A DNA stretch of 64,000 bases, taken from assembly GCA_942493235.1 (NCBI GenBank), contig OW818676.1, positions 3,596,001 through 3,660,000 of the forward strand. Reading direction: 5' to 3'. Positions 18,264 to 28,466 of this stretch are shown one piece after another. Made by a program: the position numbers and the translations under genes. The DNA is from ENR-C587 sp942493235. Its GTDB lineage: Bacteria > Bacteroidota > Ignavibacteria > Kapaibacteriales > UBA2268. Position 1 is the stretch's first letter. Each line of letters begins with the position of its first letter. The notes under the pieces were generated by a model, which worked only from the letters and a program-made list of their open reading frames with translations, was not told where the DNA came from and made no database searches.

Positions 18264-18653
18264 ATGTTTTACCTGAAAGATATTATGGGATTAACGAAAA
18301 ATAAAAAATTTAAAGATTTAAATCTTATGGAGCTAACTCCAATAAGAAACCATGAGCATATTGAAAATGAAAAAGGAACAATAGATGTCTTAGTACCAAG
18401 ATTTACAGATTGGTTCTTTGGTAAGATATTTATGCCCAAAATGAAGAATAAGTATATTAAAGCAAATTTAGACGAGATTGGTTCTATGACTTGGCTACTA
18501 ATCGACGGAGAAGCGAAAGTCTATCAGATATCCGATAAACTATCCGAACAATTCGGCGATAAGGTCGAGCCGGCGGTCAATCGAATTACTTTGTTTATGC
18601 ATCAATTATATAGAAACGGTTTTATTACATTTAAAGAAATCAGAAAGGATTAA
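18264..18653 (+). CDS. PqqD-like small protein
   Basis: The 129-residue protein has a C-terminal region typical of PqqD-like winged-helix domains: VLVPRFTDWFFGK, NLDEIGSMTWLLIDGEAKVYQISDKLSEQFGD and a final FMHQLYRNGFITF. PqqD proteins bind precursor peptides for radical-SAM modification, but free-standing copies without PqqE-type enzymes are common in Bacteroidota and their role is unknown. No radical-SAM or precursor gene is next to it. It ends two bases before pepD, so the two are co-transcribed. A later in-frame ATG (MGLTKNKK) could be the real start. Confidence 0.8.
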   Translation: MFYLKDIMGLTKNKKFKDLNLMELTPIRNHEHIENEKGTIDVLVPRFTDWFFGKIFMPKMKNKYIKANLDEIGSMTWLLIDGEAKVYQISDKLSEQFGDKVEPAVNRITLFMHQLYRNGFITFKEIRKD

Positions 18654-18655
18654 TT

Positions 18656-20116
18656 ATGACTTACGTATTTGAAGGTTTAAAACCCGAAAAAGTATGGTTC
18701 TATTTTGACCAGATTTGTAAATATCCGCATCCTTCCAAACAGGAAGAAAAACTTGCCAATTATATTTATAATTGGGCTAAAGATAAAAATTTCGAAGTTA
18801 AAAAAGATACTCTTGGCAATATCGCAATTCGTAAACCTGCCACTCCAGGCATGGAAAATAGAAAAGGCGTTATCTTCCAAGGACATATCGACATGGTCTG
18901 CGAGAAAAATTCAGACGTAGAATTTGACTTTGAAACTCAATCTATTCAAACTTACATTGACGGCGACTGGGTAAAAGCAAAGGGGACTACTCTCGGTGCT
19001 GATAACGGAATCGGCGTAGCAATGGGTATGGCAGTACTTGATTCAACCGATATTGCTCATCCTCAAGTAGAATTACTTTGTACTTTAGACGAAGAAACCG
19101 GTTTGACCGGTGCCATTCAGCTTGGTACCGATTTATTAACCGGCGATGTTTTATTTAATATCGATTCTGAAGTAGAAGGTACATTCACTATCGGCTGTGC
19201 AGGTGGAATTAATACCGAAGCTCATTTCGAATACAAAGAAGAAGCAGTTCCTGCCAGCACTACTCCTTTTAAAGTTACCATTAAAGGCTTAAAAGGCGGG
19301 CACTCCGGTATTGAAATCAATGACGGAAGAGCAAATTCAGCAAAAATATTGAATAGATTTATCTATTCTGTGGGCGATAAATTCGGCGTTCGTTTGTCCA
19401 CTTTTAATAGCGGTAACAAGCATAATGCTATTCCTCGCGAAGGTTTTGCCGATGTAGTAGTTGCTAATGATAAAGTAGATGCGTTTAAAGCTTTTGCTGT
19501 TGAGTTTGACGCTATGCTTAAAGCAGAATGGCTTAGCAAAGAGCCGGGCATCAGTTTCTTTGTCGAAAGTACAAGTGCACCGACCAGAGTAATGACTAAA
19601 GAGTTCCAGACTCGCCTTATGAATGCTTTCTATGCTATGCCTCATGGCGTTTTAAGAATGAGTCCCGATATCAAAGGCTTAGTTCAGTCATCTACTAATT
19701 TTGCGGTAGTTGAGACTCGCAAAGATGAAATCTTTGTATTAACAAGCCAGAGAAGTTCAGTTGAATCCGAAAAAACTAACGTTGCCAATAAAGTAAAAGC
19801 ATCGATGGAATTGGGTGGAGCTAAAGTAATATTTGGTGACGGCTATCCAGCATGGCAACCAAATGTAAATTCTCCGATATTACAAATTGGTAAAAAGGTT
19901 TACAAAGACTTATACGGCGTTGAGCCAACTATTGAGATTATTCATGCAGGCTTAGAATGCGGTCTAATCGGCGAAAAATATCCGGATATGGATATGCTTT
20001 CGATTGGTCCGAACTTAAAAGATGTACACTGCCCTGACGAAAAACTTCAAATTTCTTCTACTGAAAAAGTATTTAAATTTGTAGTCGAAATGTTAAAAAA
20101 CATGCCGGTTAAGTAG
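18656..20116 (+). CDS. pepD: Cytosolic nonspecific dipeptidase (aminoacyl-histidine dipeptidase, M20C)
   Basis: PepD is a zinc M20 peptidase that cleaves a broad range of dipeptides in the cytosol. The 486 residues match the family length. Metal and catalytic motifs are visible in order: FQGHIDMVCEK (first His and the supporting Asp), TLGADNGIGVAMG (bridging Asp), CTLDEETGLTGA (catalytic and metal Glu), NIDSEVEG, the dimerisation-domain entry LKGGHSGIEI and, late, IGPNLKDVHCPDEKL (last His). It follows the PqqD-like gene by two bases. A hairpin terminator lies 17 bases downstream. Confidence 0.97.
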   Translation: MTYVFEGLKPEKVWFYFDQICKYPHPSKQEEKLANYIYNWAKDKNFEVKKDTLGNIAIRKPATPGMENRKGVIFQGHIDMVCEKNSDVEFDFETQSIQTYIDGDWVKAKGTTLGADNGIGVAMGMAVLDSTDIAHPQVELLCTLDEETGLTGAIQLGTDLLTGDVLFNIDSEVEGTFTIGCAGGINTEAHFEYKEEAVPASTTPFKVTIKGLKGGHSGIEINDGRANSAKILNRFIYSVGDKFGVRLSTFNSGNKHNAIPREGFADVVVANDKVDAFKAFAVEFDAMLKAEWLSKEPGISFFVESTSAPTRVMTKEFQTRLMNAFYAMPHGVLRMSPDIKGLVQSSTNFAVVETRKDEIFVLTSQRSSVESEKTNVANKVKASMELGGAKVIFGDGYPAWQPNVNSPILQIGKKVYKDLYGVEPTIEIIHAGLECGLIGEKYPDMDMLSIGPNLKDVHCPDEKLQISSTEKVFKFVVEMLKNMPVK

Positions 20117-20133
20117 TTATATTGATAAATGTG

Positions 20134-20160
20134 CAACCGTCGGATTTTCCGGCGGTTGTT
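20134..20160 (+). terminator. Terminator after pepD
   Basis: The stem CAACCGTCGG / CCGGCGGTTG, with one mismatch and a TTTT-type loop, is followed by a weak T-rich stretch. Confidence 0.65.
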
Positions 20161-20356
20161 CATTAGTTTAAGTACTTCTTTTCATTTTACTTATTTAATT
20201 TATAATTGCATCTTATGCTTTCTGCTTTTTGACAACGTTTTTATGAAGTCTAATATCTACCCACGTCTAAATCCTCAAGTAGATATGATTTCGAGTTATA
20301 TATTTAAATTAGCTTTTGAAATTATTTACTATTTTCACCACTAATAATAGAATAAT

Positions 20357-20935
20357 ATGAAAACCAAAGTAATAATCGCTCTCATCTTTCTTTTAGGTAC
20401 CGAACTATTCTCTCAAGGAATGAATAATGACTTCCCTGTTGATTCGATGGATAACAAAATTATTTTTAATATGCTTGGTATTGAAATGTTTAAATTTCCA
20501 ATTAAAAAACTAAGCTATAAATGTAAATTCAGAATCAAAAAAATTGAATACCAAAATAACAAACTCACCGACAGCTCGATAATTACCGAGGGGCTTCCTG
20601 AAGACTGCTTATACTTATATAAGAAAGACAGAATGTTCAGATATTATGTTCAGAATATTGATTCCAATACTATTAAATTTATTATAAATATTGGCTCGGC
20701 AACATTAACCCAAGTAACAAATTACGGTAATATTCAATTAGGGTTATCCCAGTCAAGAGCATATTCGGACTATCAGCCTGAAAAAGGAAAGTCCGTTCCT
20801 ATGCTGATTTGGTACGGATACAAAGACAACAAAAAGAATTCTATTCACTGTCCAGGAGATGCTCCTATAGAAAAAGTTGCCCAGCTATACGATTTTGTAG
20901 TAGCTTTTGTAATTGAAATCGAAGAAATTAAGTAA
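20357..20935 (+). CDS. Secreted protein, paralogue 1 of a tandem pair, unknown function
   Basis: The 192-residue protein has a signal peptide (KTKVIIALIFLLGTELFSQG). Its mature part starts MNNDFPVDSMDNKIIFNMLG, closely matched in the next gene. The C-terminal half contains LGLSQSRAYSDYQPEKGKS, then VPMLIWYGY, and ends with YDFVVAFVIEIEE, also shared. The family is unknown to me; the pattern of beta-strand-like segments suggests a small periplasmic or surface beta-fold. It is followed 38 bases later by its paralogue. Confidence 0.75.
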   Translation: MKTKVIIALIFLLGTELFSQGMNNDFPVDSMDNKIIFNMLGIEMFKFPIKKLSYKCKFRIKKIEYQNNKLTDSSIITEGLPEDCLYLYKKDRMFRYYVQNIDSNTIKFIINIGSATLTQVTNYGNIQLGLSQSRAYSDYQPEKGKSVPMLIWYGYKDNKKNSIHCPGDAPIEKVAQLYDFVVAFVIEIEEIK

Positions 20936-20973
20936 GTATTTTTTAAAATGTTAAATTAAGTATTGTATATATT

Positions 20974-21609
20974 ATGAAACATATAATTTTTATCTTTATG
21001 TTAGCTTTTTTGGTCAGTTCGAATCTATTTTCTCAAGGATTGAATAACAATTATCCACTTGATTCAATTGATTTAAAACATTTGTTCGAAGTCAACAAAA
21101 TGTCTGTCTTTAAATTCCCATTAGAGCAAAAAAAGGAAAATGGAAATTTAAAAATCATACTTGAATCGTATAGAAAAAACAAATTAATCAGCTCTGACAA
21201 TATTACCAAACATATTCAAAAAGATTTGCTTGATTTGTCATTACAGCCTCAGACAATAAGAGTTTATTGCCGTGTTCTTGATGATAACCAGACTGTTAAG
21301 TTCGTATTCTATATTGAAAATTATTCACTTGAATGTGCAGTTGATTTTTTTGAAACGCAGGACTATCAATCAAATACCTTTTCGATGATAAATGCTCCCG
21401 GTCAAAATGAAGATTATACCATAGGTCTGGAATTTTCGCGGGCTTATACTCTATTTCAACCTCAAAAAAATCAAAGCATACCGGCATTAGTATGGTACGG
21501 CGATGCTGTAGGCAAGAGTGGCATGCTTGGTTGTCCGGGTGGGCATACCGAAGCAGAAATCACTTCAATTTATGACTTTGTAATTTTCGTAAAATTCGAA
21601 ATCGAATAG
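20974..21609 (+). CDS. Secreted protein, paralogue 2 of a tandem pair, unknown function
   Basis: The 211-residue protein is related along its whole length to the previous gene. After the signal peptide ending LFSQG it reads LNNNYPLDSIDLKHLFEV, and later IGLEFSRAYTLFQPQKNQS, PALVWYG and YDFVIFVKFEIE. It has an extra insert of about 15 residues before the shared C-terminal half, and a CPG motif that both proteins keep (IHCPGDAP and LGCPGGHT). The two genes arose by tandem duplication and diverged well past the DNA-identity level. Function is unknown. Confidence 0.75.
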   Translation: MKHIIFIFMLAFLVSSNLFSQGLNNNYPLDSIDLKHLFEVNKMSVFKFPLEQKKENGNLKIILESYRKNKLISSDNITKHIQKDLLDLSLQPQTIRVYCRVLDDNQTVKFVFYIENYSLECAVDFFETQDYQSNTFSMINAPGQNEDYTIGLEFSRAYTLFQPQKNQSIPALVWYGDAVGKSGMLGCPGGHTEAEITSIYDFVIFVKFEIE

Positions 21610-21699
21610 CTTAATTAAAATATTAGTTCTTTGCTGTTTTTAAGGAGTTATAATACTCTGACTTTTTATTTTAACTTTGTTAGGAACTATTCATCCGGG

Positions 21700-22120
21700 T
21701 GTTTTGGGTTTGGAGGTTCAGTAATTGGGAATTATATATGCCATATCTGCCAGACTTGGCATTTCTAAGGAAGTATATTTGCACTTTCATTCTAACGATG
21801 TTGTAAGACCTTGCACACTATGCAGAGCATAGTGAGGATAGGTGAAAATTCCTAATTCCTAATTCCCGAACCATGAAAAAAGAACCACCCCGTCATCGCT
21901 TCGCGATGCCACCCCTCCATTGGATGGGAATTTTAAGAAAGAGCGGTTAAAAGTTACCTTTTTCATCAATACATAATCTTAAAGCCCTCCCCTTGGGGAG
22001 GGTTTGGGTGGGGTTGAAAGATTTTCAGCCTCCTGCCGCACTACGCAGAGCATAGAGCGGAGAGGTGCATATCCCTACTTCCTACTTCCCAATTCCTACT
22101 TTCAACTTTATAACTTCCAA
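21700..22120. repeat. Intergenic hairpin-module mosaic (cluster 4)
   Basis: It contains a half copy of the TCTAACGATGTTG hairpin (21792-21804), two TATGCAGAGCATAGTG-type modules (near 21815 and 22037), the CATCGCTTCGCGATG module (21895-21915) and the CCCTCCCCTTGGGGAGGG module (near 21984-22001), with A/G or C/T-rich connectors. There is no gene. Confidence 0.75.
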
Positions 22121-23612
22121 CTACTCAACCACTACTTTACAAAATTTTATTCTATTTATTCCGTATTGAAGTACTATCATATAAGTTCCTGACGATAAAT
22201 CAGTACTTATTCCAAACTCAAGTTCTCCGTTGGTATTTATGTGATATTTTAATTTGTCAGTTAATTCATTTCCGCTTATATCATAGAAATATACATTTTC
22301 TAAAGCCTCTCCGTTGGTACTTCCTATTTCAATAGTTCCCGCACTGCCTTTGCTTATAGGATTTGGATATACCTTTAGCTCTTCCGGCATGGGGGGGGCG
22401 TTTACCTTCTTCAACTCCTAATTCGTTAGGGCAATATTGGAATAAACAATTTCCTATTATTATATATGCATTATTAGGCGAACCGAAGGACATATCAAAC
22501 TCAAATCCTATTTGCCAACCTAAAGTATCGGGATATTCCTGCTCCCAGCTTCCTCCGGCATTAGATGTATGATATGTTTTCATATCTGTTTCGTTTGCTC
22601 CTATATTACTTGTAGAGCTGCAACCTAAAGCAAATCCTTCATTTTCATTTATAAACTTTATTTGTAATATTGATTTATGATTTGATGTATCTAATAACTG
22701 TCTTTCCCAATTATTCCCACCATCAATAGTCTTATATATACAAGCAGTTTTTTCGTTTTTCTCTTTATCATACTCGGAGCCTCCAACCCAGCCAATTTGT
22801 TCATTTTGGAAATAAATCCCAACTAATAAAGGATTACTTGGAAGCCTTTTATTTGTCCAAGTCTCGCCTTTATCTGTTGTTTTTGCTATTATCATACAAT
22901 TGTCTTCATCTATCCTGCATACTACATATATTGTTGTAGAATCAACTATACAAATCCGCCAAGGTAACAATTTTTTATTCATTCTTGATATATTTACCCA
23001 TTTTGCTGTCTTCCAATCATCAGTAGTCATTATTATCGAATCTTGTATGTTCATTTTCACTTCCGCTGTATATAACCCTACATCTTGGTAACATATTGCT
23101 CCAAAACCAGTTTTATGCATTGCAAAGTCTCTATATATTCTTTGTTCTTGCCAATCAACATATTTAGATAATATGCTGATTCTATCCCAATTCTTACCGC
23201 CATCCCTTGTCCTTATCATATATTGTTCGTCAGTTGCAATATATATAGTATCTTTGTTTATAACTTCAATTTTTCTTCCATTATTTAATAAACTCCCCAC
23301 CACTGGAATAGTATCAAGCTTTAAAGTAGGATGATTAGGTGCATATCCGTAAAACATTGAAAATGTCTTTCCCTGGTCTGTAGTTTTCCATAATATTGAA
23401 CCACCATATACGCCTGTGCTACTCCAGTTATACAGGATTTTTTCTAAATAAAAGTAAAGACTATCACCATAAACACCAGCCGCTCCCCAATCTGTTGTTA
23501 AATTACCGGTCGTTACTACCCTGCTATATTTCCAACAGCCTGAATAACTCGGCAATACCGTTATAAATAATAATATTAGTATAAATACTTTTTTCATAGA
23601 AACTCGCTCCAA
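22121..23612 (-). pseudogene. Asp-box (BNR/Ycf48-like) secreted protein with T9SS sorting domain, frameshifted at a G8 tract
   Basis: Two overlapping minus-strand frames make one gene. The first (start 23612) has a signal peptide and a series of Asp-box propeller repeats: TTDQGKTFS, TRDGGKNWDR, TTDKGETWTN, TIDGGNNWER and TSNAGGSWEQ. It ends out of frame at 22329. The second frame (to 22121) supplies LKVYPNPISKGS and SGTYMIVLQYG, a typical type A C-terminal sorting domain for type IX secretion. The join is a run of eight G (22391-22398). With one G fewer the reading becomes EEGKRPPMPEELKVYPNP, continuous and sensible. So the sorting domain is switched off in this sequence, either by replication slippage (possible phase variation), by mutation, or by a sequencing error in the homopolymer. 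Confidence 0.8.
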
Positions 23613-23689
23613 ATCAAATTATTAGTGTTGTTATTTTGAATAAATTGTAAATTAATAAAAATAATTAAGAATTACAAGTTAATTATACA

Positions 23690-24395
23690 ATAGAGGCTAC
23701 TGGCACACCATTTTAGATATGGCATATCTAAGGAAGTATATTCACACTTCCATTCTAACGCCGTTGTAAGACCTTCCGCACTACGCAGAGCATAGTGAGG
23801 AGAGGTAAAAATTTCTAATTTCCAATTCTCGAACCCCGAAAAAAGAACCACCCCGTCATCGCTTCGCGATGCCACCCCTCCAATTGGATGGGAATTTTAA
23901 GATTAGCCTCTAAATACATTATTTACCGATGTTCAACATCTAACGATGTTGGAAGAAAAAAGGGTGTGCCACTTTCATTCTACCATTATTCAACAGCTAA
24001 CGCTGTTGGAAGAAAAGAAATAAAAAGCGAGTACCACTTTCATTTTACCAATGTTCAACAGCTAACGCTGTTGTAAGACAAGAACCGATTTTCCAAACGC
24101 CACTATCCAATTCCTATTTCCTACTTCCCAATTCCGAAGAAAGAACCCACCCCGTCATCGCTTCGCGATGCCACCCCTCCATTGGATGGGAATTTTAAGA
24201 AAGAGCGGTTAAAAGTTACCTTTTTCATCAATACATAATCTTAAAGCCCTCCCCTCGGGGAGGGTTTGGGTGGGGTTGAAAGATTTTTCAGCTCCAGCCG
24301 CACTACGCAGAGCATAGTGCGGAGATGTGCATATTCCTACTTCCCTATTCCCAATTCCCAATTCCTAATTCCCTATCCCCGAACCGCCAGCTACT
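23690..24395. repeat. Intergenic hairpin-module mosaic (cluster 5)
   Basis: This is one of the two densest clusters. Three CAACA(T/G)C hairpins lie 57-65 bp apart at 23934-23951, 23991-24008 and 24056-24073: the first with ATC/GAT, the next two with AGC/GCT. The CATCGCTTCGCGATG module occurs twice (near 23858 and 24158), the TACGCAGAGCATAGTG module twice (near 23778 and 24303) and the CCCTCCCC/GGGGAGGG module once (near 24247). No gene is present. Confidence 0.8.
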
Positions 24396-24509
24396 TATAT
24401 CGGATTGACAAATCGAAAATTGAAATTATAATTTTTAAAATTACTATAAATACAAAACGATTATCTTCGTCTATAGCTTTTTTAAATAATAAAACGCGGA
24501 AAAAGAATT

Positions 24510-27500
24510 ATGTTAGGATTGTTGAAATCTATTTTTGGTTCAAAACAGGATAAAGATGTAAAGCTCTTAAAGCCTGTTGTTGTTCAGGTTAATACATATT
24601 ATGAAGAATATAATAAACTCTCTGATGACGAGTTAAAAGCTAAAACAGTAGAATTCAGGTCTTTGATAAAATCAAACACAAGTGAATTAGAGCAAGAAAA
24701 AGAAGATATGCTCGCCAGATTGAGAAATGAAGCCATGACTGCAGGCGAAACTGCTGATGCAAATGAAAGAATTAAGCAGATAGATAAAGAGATTTTCAAT
24801 ATTTCAAACCAAATACTAACCGATATATTACCCCAAGCTTTTGCCGTAGTTAAGCAAGCCTGTCAAAGGCTTAAAGACAGTGGGTTTAGCTATGTATATG
24901 CCGGAACAAATTATGTTTGGGACATGGTGCCTTACGATGTTCAATTAATGGGTGGCGTAGTTCTCCATCAAGGTAAAATCGCTGAGATGGCAACCGGCGA
25001 GGGTAAAACATTAGTGGCTGTACTGCCACTTTATTTAAATGCCTTAGCCGATAAGGGTTCTCATCTGGTAACAGTAAATGACTATTTGGCAAAGCGAGAT
25101 GCCGACTGGATGCGTCCGGTATATGAATACTTGGGCTTGAGCGTAGGTTCTATTTTATCTAATATGGACCACCAAGAGCGTCAGAATAATTATAATTGCG
25201 ACATCACTTATGGAACTAATAATGAATTCGGCTTTGATTATCTTCGTGATAACATGGTCAGTGATTCCGAGGAAATGGTTCAGAGAGTTCACTGGTATGC
25301 AATAGTCGATGAGGTTGACTCCGTATTAATTGATGAAGCAAGAACTCCTCTGATTATTTCCGGTCCGGTTGCCCAATCAGACCAGAAATTTGAGCCAATG
25401 AATCCGCTTGTTAAAAACTTAGTTGATGCTCAAAATAAATTAGTTAATGAGATTATTCAGCAAGCATCTCAGTTGACAGGTAAAACCGATAAAGAATCAC
25501 GTGAAAAGCTGGGTGTTCACTTATTCACTGCATTTAAAGGATTGCCTAAGCATAAGAGATTAAATAAATTATTACAAGAGCCCGAATTTCAAAAACTAAT
25601 GAGAGATACCGAACTTTTTTATATGAGAGATAAAGGTATCAGAATGTCTGAAATTGATGAAGAATTATTCTATACTATAGATGAAAAAAATCATCAAATT
25701 GATATTACTGAAAAGGGCAGAGTCCTTTTAGCTAAGGGTCAAGCAGAACCGGATATGTTCTTATTACCGGATATTACCTCTCAAATGAGTGATATTGAAG
25801 GAAATTTAGAGCTTAGCCCCGACGATAAACAAAAGCAAATTGACGCAGTAAATTTAGTATTTGCCGAGAGAAGCGATGTACTTCATACTGTAAATCAATT
25901 GCTCAGAGCATATTCTTTATACGAAAAAGATATAGAATATGTAATTCAAGACGGTAAAATCATGATTGTCGATGAATTTACAGGCAGAATTTTAGATGGT
26001 CGTCGCTATAGTGAAGGTCTTCATCAAGCCATCGAAGCAAAGGAAAAAGTAAAAGTAGAGCGTGATACTCAGACGTTTGCTACTATAACTCTTCAAAACT
26101 ATTTTAGGCTATACAAAAAATTAGCCGGTATGACAGGTACTGCTGAGACTGAAGCCGGTGAGTTTGAAAAAATTTATAAATTAGAAGTAGTAGTAATTCC
26201 TACAAACCGCTCTATTACTCGTGATGATAGAGAAGATTTCATCTTTAGAACAAAGAGAGAAAAATTAAATGCGATTGTAGATCAGATTCAAGAAGAAATT
26301 AAAACCGGCAGAGCTGTATTAGTAGGTACTGCATCGGTTGACGTTTCCGAATTATTAAGTAAAATGCTCAAGAGAGTTGGTATCCCTCACAATGTATTAA
26401 ATGCTAAGCATCACGCTCGTGAAGCTGAAATCATCTCTCATGCAGGTAGAAAAGGTGCTATAACCATAGCTACTAACATGGCGGGTCGTGGAACAGATAT
26501 CAAGCTTGACCCCGAAGTTAAGAAAAACGGCGGTTTGGCAATTATCGGTTCTGAAAGGCACGATGCCAGACGTATTGACCGCCAGTTAAGAGGTCGTGCA
26601 GGCCGTCAGGGAGACCCAGGTTCCTCACAGTTCTATATCTCACTTGAAGATGACTTGATGCGTTTGTTTGGCGGGGAAAGAATTGCCGGTATTATGCAGA
26701 GATTGAAAGTACCCGATGGCGAACCGATTCAGCACTCAATGATTACTAAATCAGTAGAGAGAGCTCAGAAAAAAGTAGAAGAGAATAACTTCGGTATTCG
26801 TAAACGTCTTTTGGAATATGATGACGTTATGAATATGCAGCGTGAAGTTATCTATACACGCAGAAAAGCCGCTCTTAGAGGCGAAAGACTTAAAGGTGAA
26901 TTGTTCGAATATATCGAAGAAATTGCTGCGGACTGGTATGATGCTCATCATGCAAATAAAGAATATAATGAAATTATTAATCACTGCAGAGCTACATTTT
27001 TATGCGATCCTAAAATTACCAATAAAGAATTTGATGCTCTGACTATAGATCAATGTGTTGAAAAAATTGTTAGTGCTGCCGATGAATTTTATCGACGAAA
27101 AGAAGATACTCTGGGCAGTGAATTCCTTGCTAAAATCGAACAAGTTGCCGTATTGCAAACTATCGACGATAAATGGCGTGAGCACTTGAGAGAAATGGAC
27201 GATTTGAAAGAAGGTATTCATTTACGCTCTTATGGGCAGAAAGACCCTCTATTAGAGTATAAGCACGAAGCTTTTGAATTATTCAAAGGCTTAATAAAAG
27301 AAATGAATAAAGAATCAGTATCGATGGCATTTAAGTTCTTCCCAAGGTTTGTAGAGAGAAGAGAAATCCCCGGTAAGCAAAGACAAAATGATGTGCCTAT
27401 GCCTCCCGATATGGAACTTAATAAAATGAAGAAACGCACCAATGTTTCAAGTTCAAATATGTCGTTTACTCATTCTTCTACTGCTGTTCCTTCATTCGTG

Positions 27501-27662
27501 ATGGGCGGAGCTCCGTCTCCCAATGCCGAAGCTATGGAGGATGTGGCTATTAGAACTATCAGAAATACTGAGAAAAAAGTTGGTAGAAATGACCCATGCC
27601 CTTGCGGAAGTGGTAAAAAATATAAGTCTTGCCATGGCAAAACAGAGGAATTTGCTGACTAA
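24510..27662 (+). CDS. secA: Preprotein translocase ATPase SecA
   Basis: SecA drives protein export through SecYEG by ATP hydrolysis. The 1050-residue protein is complete and somewhat longer than the E. coli enzyme. Key elements: helix-rich N-terminus, GKIAEMATGEGKTLVA (Walker A), VTVNDYLAKRDADWM, VDEVDSVLIDEARTPLIISG (DEVD box), GRILDGRRYSEGLHQAIEAKE, GMTGTAETEAGEF, NMAGRGTDIKL and DRQLRGRAGRQGDPGSS. The tail ends with the zinc-binding SEC-C motif CPCGSGKKYKSCHG. The gene lies alone between repeat-rich gaps. Confidence 0.98.
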   Translation: MLGLLKSIFGSKQDKDVKLLKPVVVQVNTYYEEYNKLSDDELKAKTVEFRSLIKSNTSELEQEKEDMLARLRNEAMTAGETADANERIKQIDKEIFNISNQILTDILPQAFAVVKQACQRLKDSGFSYVYAGTNYVWDMVPYDVQLMGGVVLHQGKIAEMATGEGKTLVAVLPLYLNALADKGSHLVTVNDYLAKRDADWMRPVYEYLGLSVGSILSNMDHQERQNNYNCDITYGTNNEFGFDYLRDNMVSDSEEMVQRVHWYAIVDEVDSVLIDEARTPLIISGPVAQSDQKFEPMNPLVKNLVDAQNKLVNEIIQQASQLTGKTDKESREKLGVHLFTAFKGLPKHKRLNKLLQEPEFQKLMRDTELFYMRDKGIRMSEIDEELFYTIDEKNHQIDITEKGRVLLAKGQAEPDMFLLPDITSQMSDIEGNLELSPDDKQKQIDAVNLVFAERSDVLHTVNQLLRAYSLYEKDIEYVIQDGKIMIVDEFTGRILDGRRYSEGLHQAIEAKEKVKVERDTQTFATITLQNYFRLYKKLAGMTGTAETEAGEFEKIYKLEVVVIPTNRSITRDDREDFIFRTKREKLNAIVDQIQEEIKTGRAVLVGTASVDVSELLSKMLKRVGIPHNVLNAKHHAREAEIISHAGRKGAITIATNMAGRGTDIKLDPEVKKNGGLAIIGSERHDARRIDRQLRGRAGRQGDPGSSQFYISLEDDLMRLFGGERIAGIMQRLKVPDGEPIQHSMITKSVERAQKKVEENNFGIRKRLLEYDDVMNMQREVIYTRRKAALRGERLKGELFEYIEEIAADWYDAHHANKEYNEIINHCRATFLCDPKITNKEFDALTIDQCVEKIVSAADEFYRRKEDTLGSEFLAKIEQVAVLQTIDDKWREHLREMDDLKEGIHLRSYGQKDPLLEYKHEAFELFKGLIKEMNKESVSMAFKFFPRFVERREIPGKQRQNDVPMPPDMELNKMKKRTNVSSSNMSFTHSSTAVPSFVMGGAPSPNAEAMEDVAIRTIRNTEKKVGRNDPCPCGSGKKYKSCHGKTEEFAD

Positions 27663-27697
27663 ATACCTTTCTTGCTAAAAACAAAATTACATAGCCA

Positions 27698-27730
27698 AAT
27701 AGCCCCGAGATAATATCTTGGGGTTATTGG
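27698..27730 (+). terminator. Possible terminator after secA
   Basis: The inverted repeat AGCCCCGAGATA / TATCTTGGGGT lies 37 bases past the secA stop. The following T-run is weak (TTATTGG). Confidence 0.5.
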
Positions 27731-27840
27731 TATAGACCCACTCCCAGTTATCTGCAGCTACCCCAAAAGTATAGTATCTAATGAATACGAACACAATTCT
27801 CAAATTCATCTATATATCGGCTTATCAATCTGACGGTTAA

Positions 27841-27968
27841 GAGGCTGTCTAAGATTAACAATAAAGCCAAATCGTCATTAACAGTGCAACGGAGAATCTG
27901 GAATTATCAATAAATTTGCGTTGTCTGGATTCTTCCCATCGTTCCTAATGGCATCTATTTAGACAGCC
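27841..27968. repeat. Palindromic MITE-like element, copy B (degenerate)
   Basis: The ends are GAGGCTGTCTAA and TTAGACAGCC, enclosing a decayed inverted repeat (AATCGTCATT... and ...GGATTCTTCCCATCG). It abuts a half copy of the TATCAATCTGACGGTTAA palindrome at 27823. The rest of the gap 27663-28466 holds only C/T-rich low-complexity sequence (28080-28180). Confidence 0.65.
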
Positions 27969-28466
27969 ATTTTAATTTCTTTGCACATAGATAAATTCGA
28001 GCTTTACAAAAGTCTAATCTTACGGTATTTACACAGACGCTGAAGCATGTGGTTGATAACAATTTAGTTTGCTTTTTCAATCAGCCATATATTACAATCC
28101 CCTAAACTCTATCCCCAAACCCCTATCCTCTATTCTCTATTTTCAATCCCCTATCCCCTATCCCCTATCCCCTATCCCCATATATTGAGCAGCTGACACT
28201 ATATTTTATGCTCAGACGAAACAAAATAGCGAAGAGCAATTATTATCATTTTCAAAAATAATTATAATGGCTATATGGAAAAATCAATTATATTCATTAA
28301 TTTTGAGTTCGTCATTTTAATAGACTGCATAAGTAAATTTAATATTATTAGCTACTTCAAATCTATTGCTTGACATCAACCCAAATATAAAGCATTGGGG
28401 ATAGATAAGACTTAATTTGTAAATTTTGAATAATAATGTAATTTTAAATAATTAAATAGGATAGAT

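Noticed and set aside
20129..20344. 71-residue ORF between pepD and the secreted pair
   Set aside because: It begins over the pepD terminator hairpin, and its composition is unlike the surrounding genes.
22004..24553. Short ORFs in the repeat clusters at 22.0 kb, 23.7 kb and 24.3 kb
   Set aside because: They have the same repeat-derived peptides (MGGVERF and TTQSI) and no family support. They are repeat translations.
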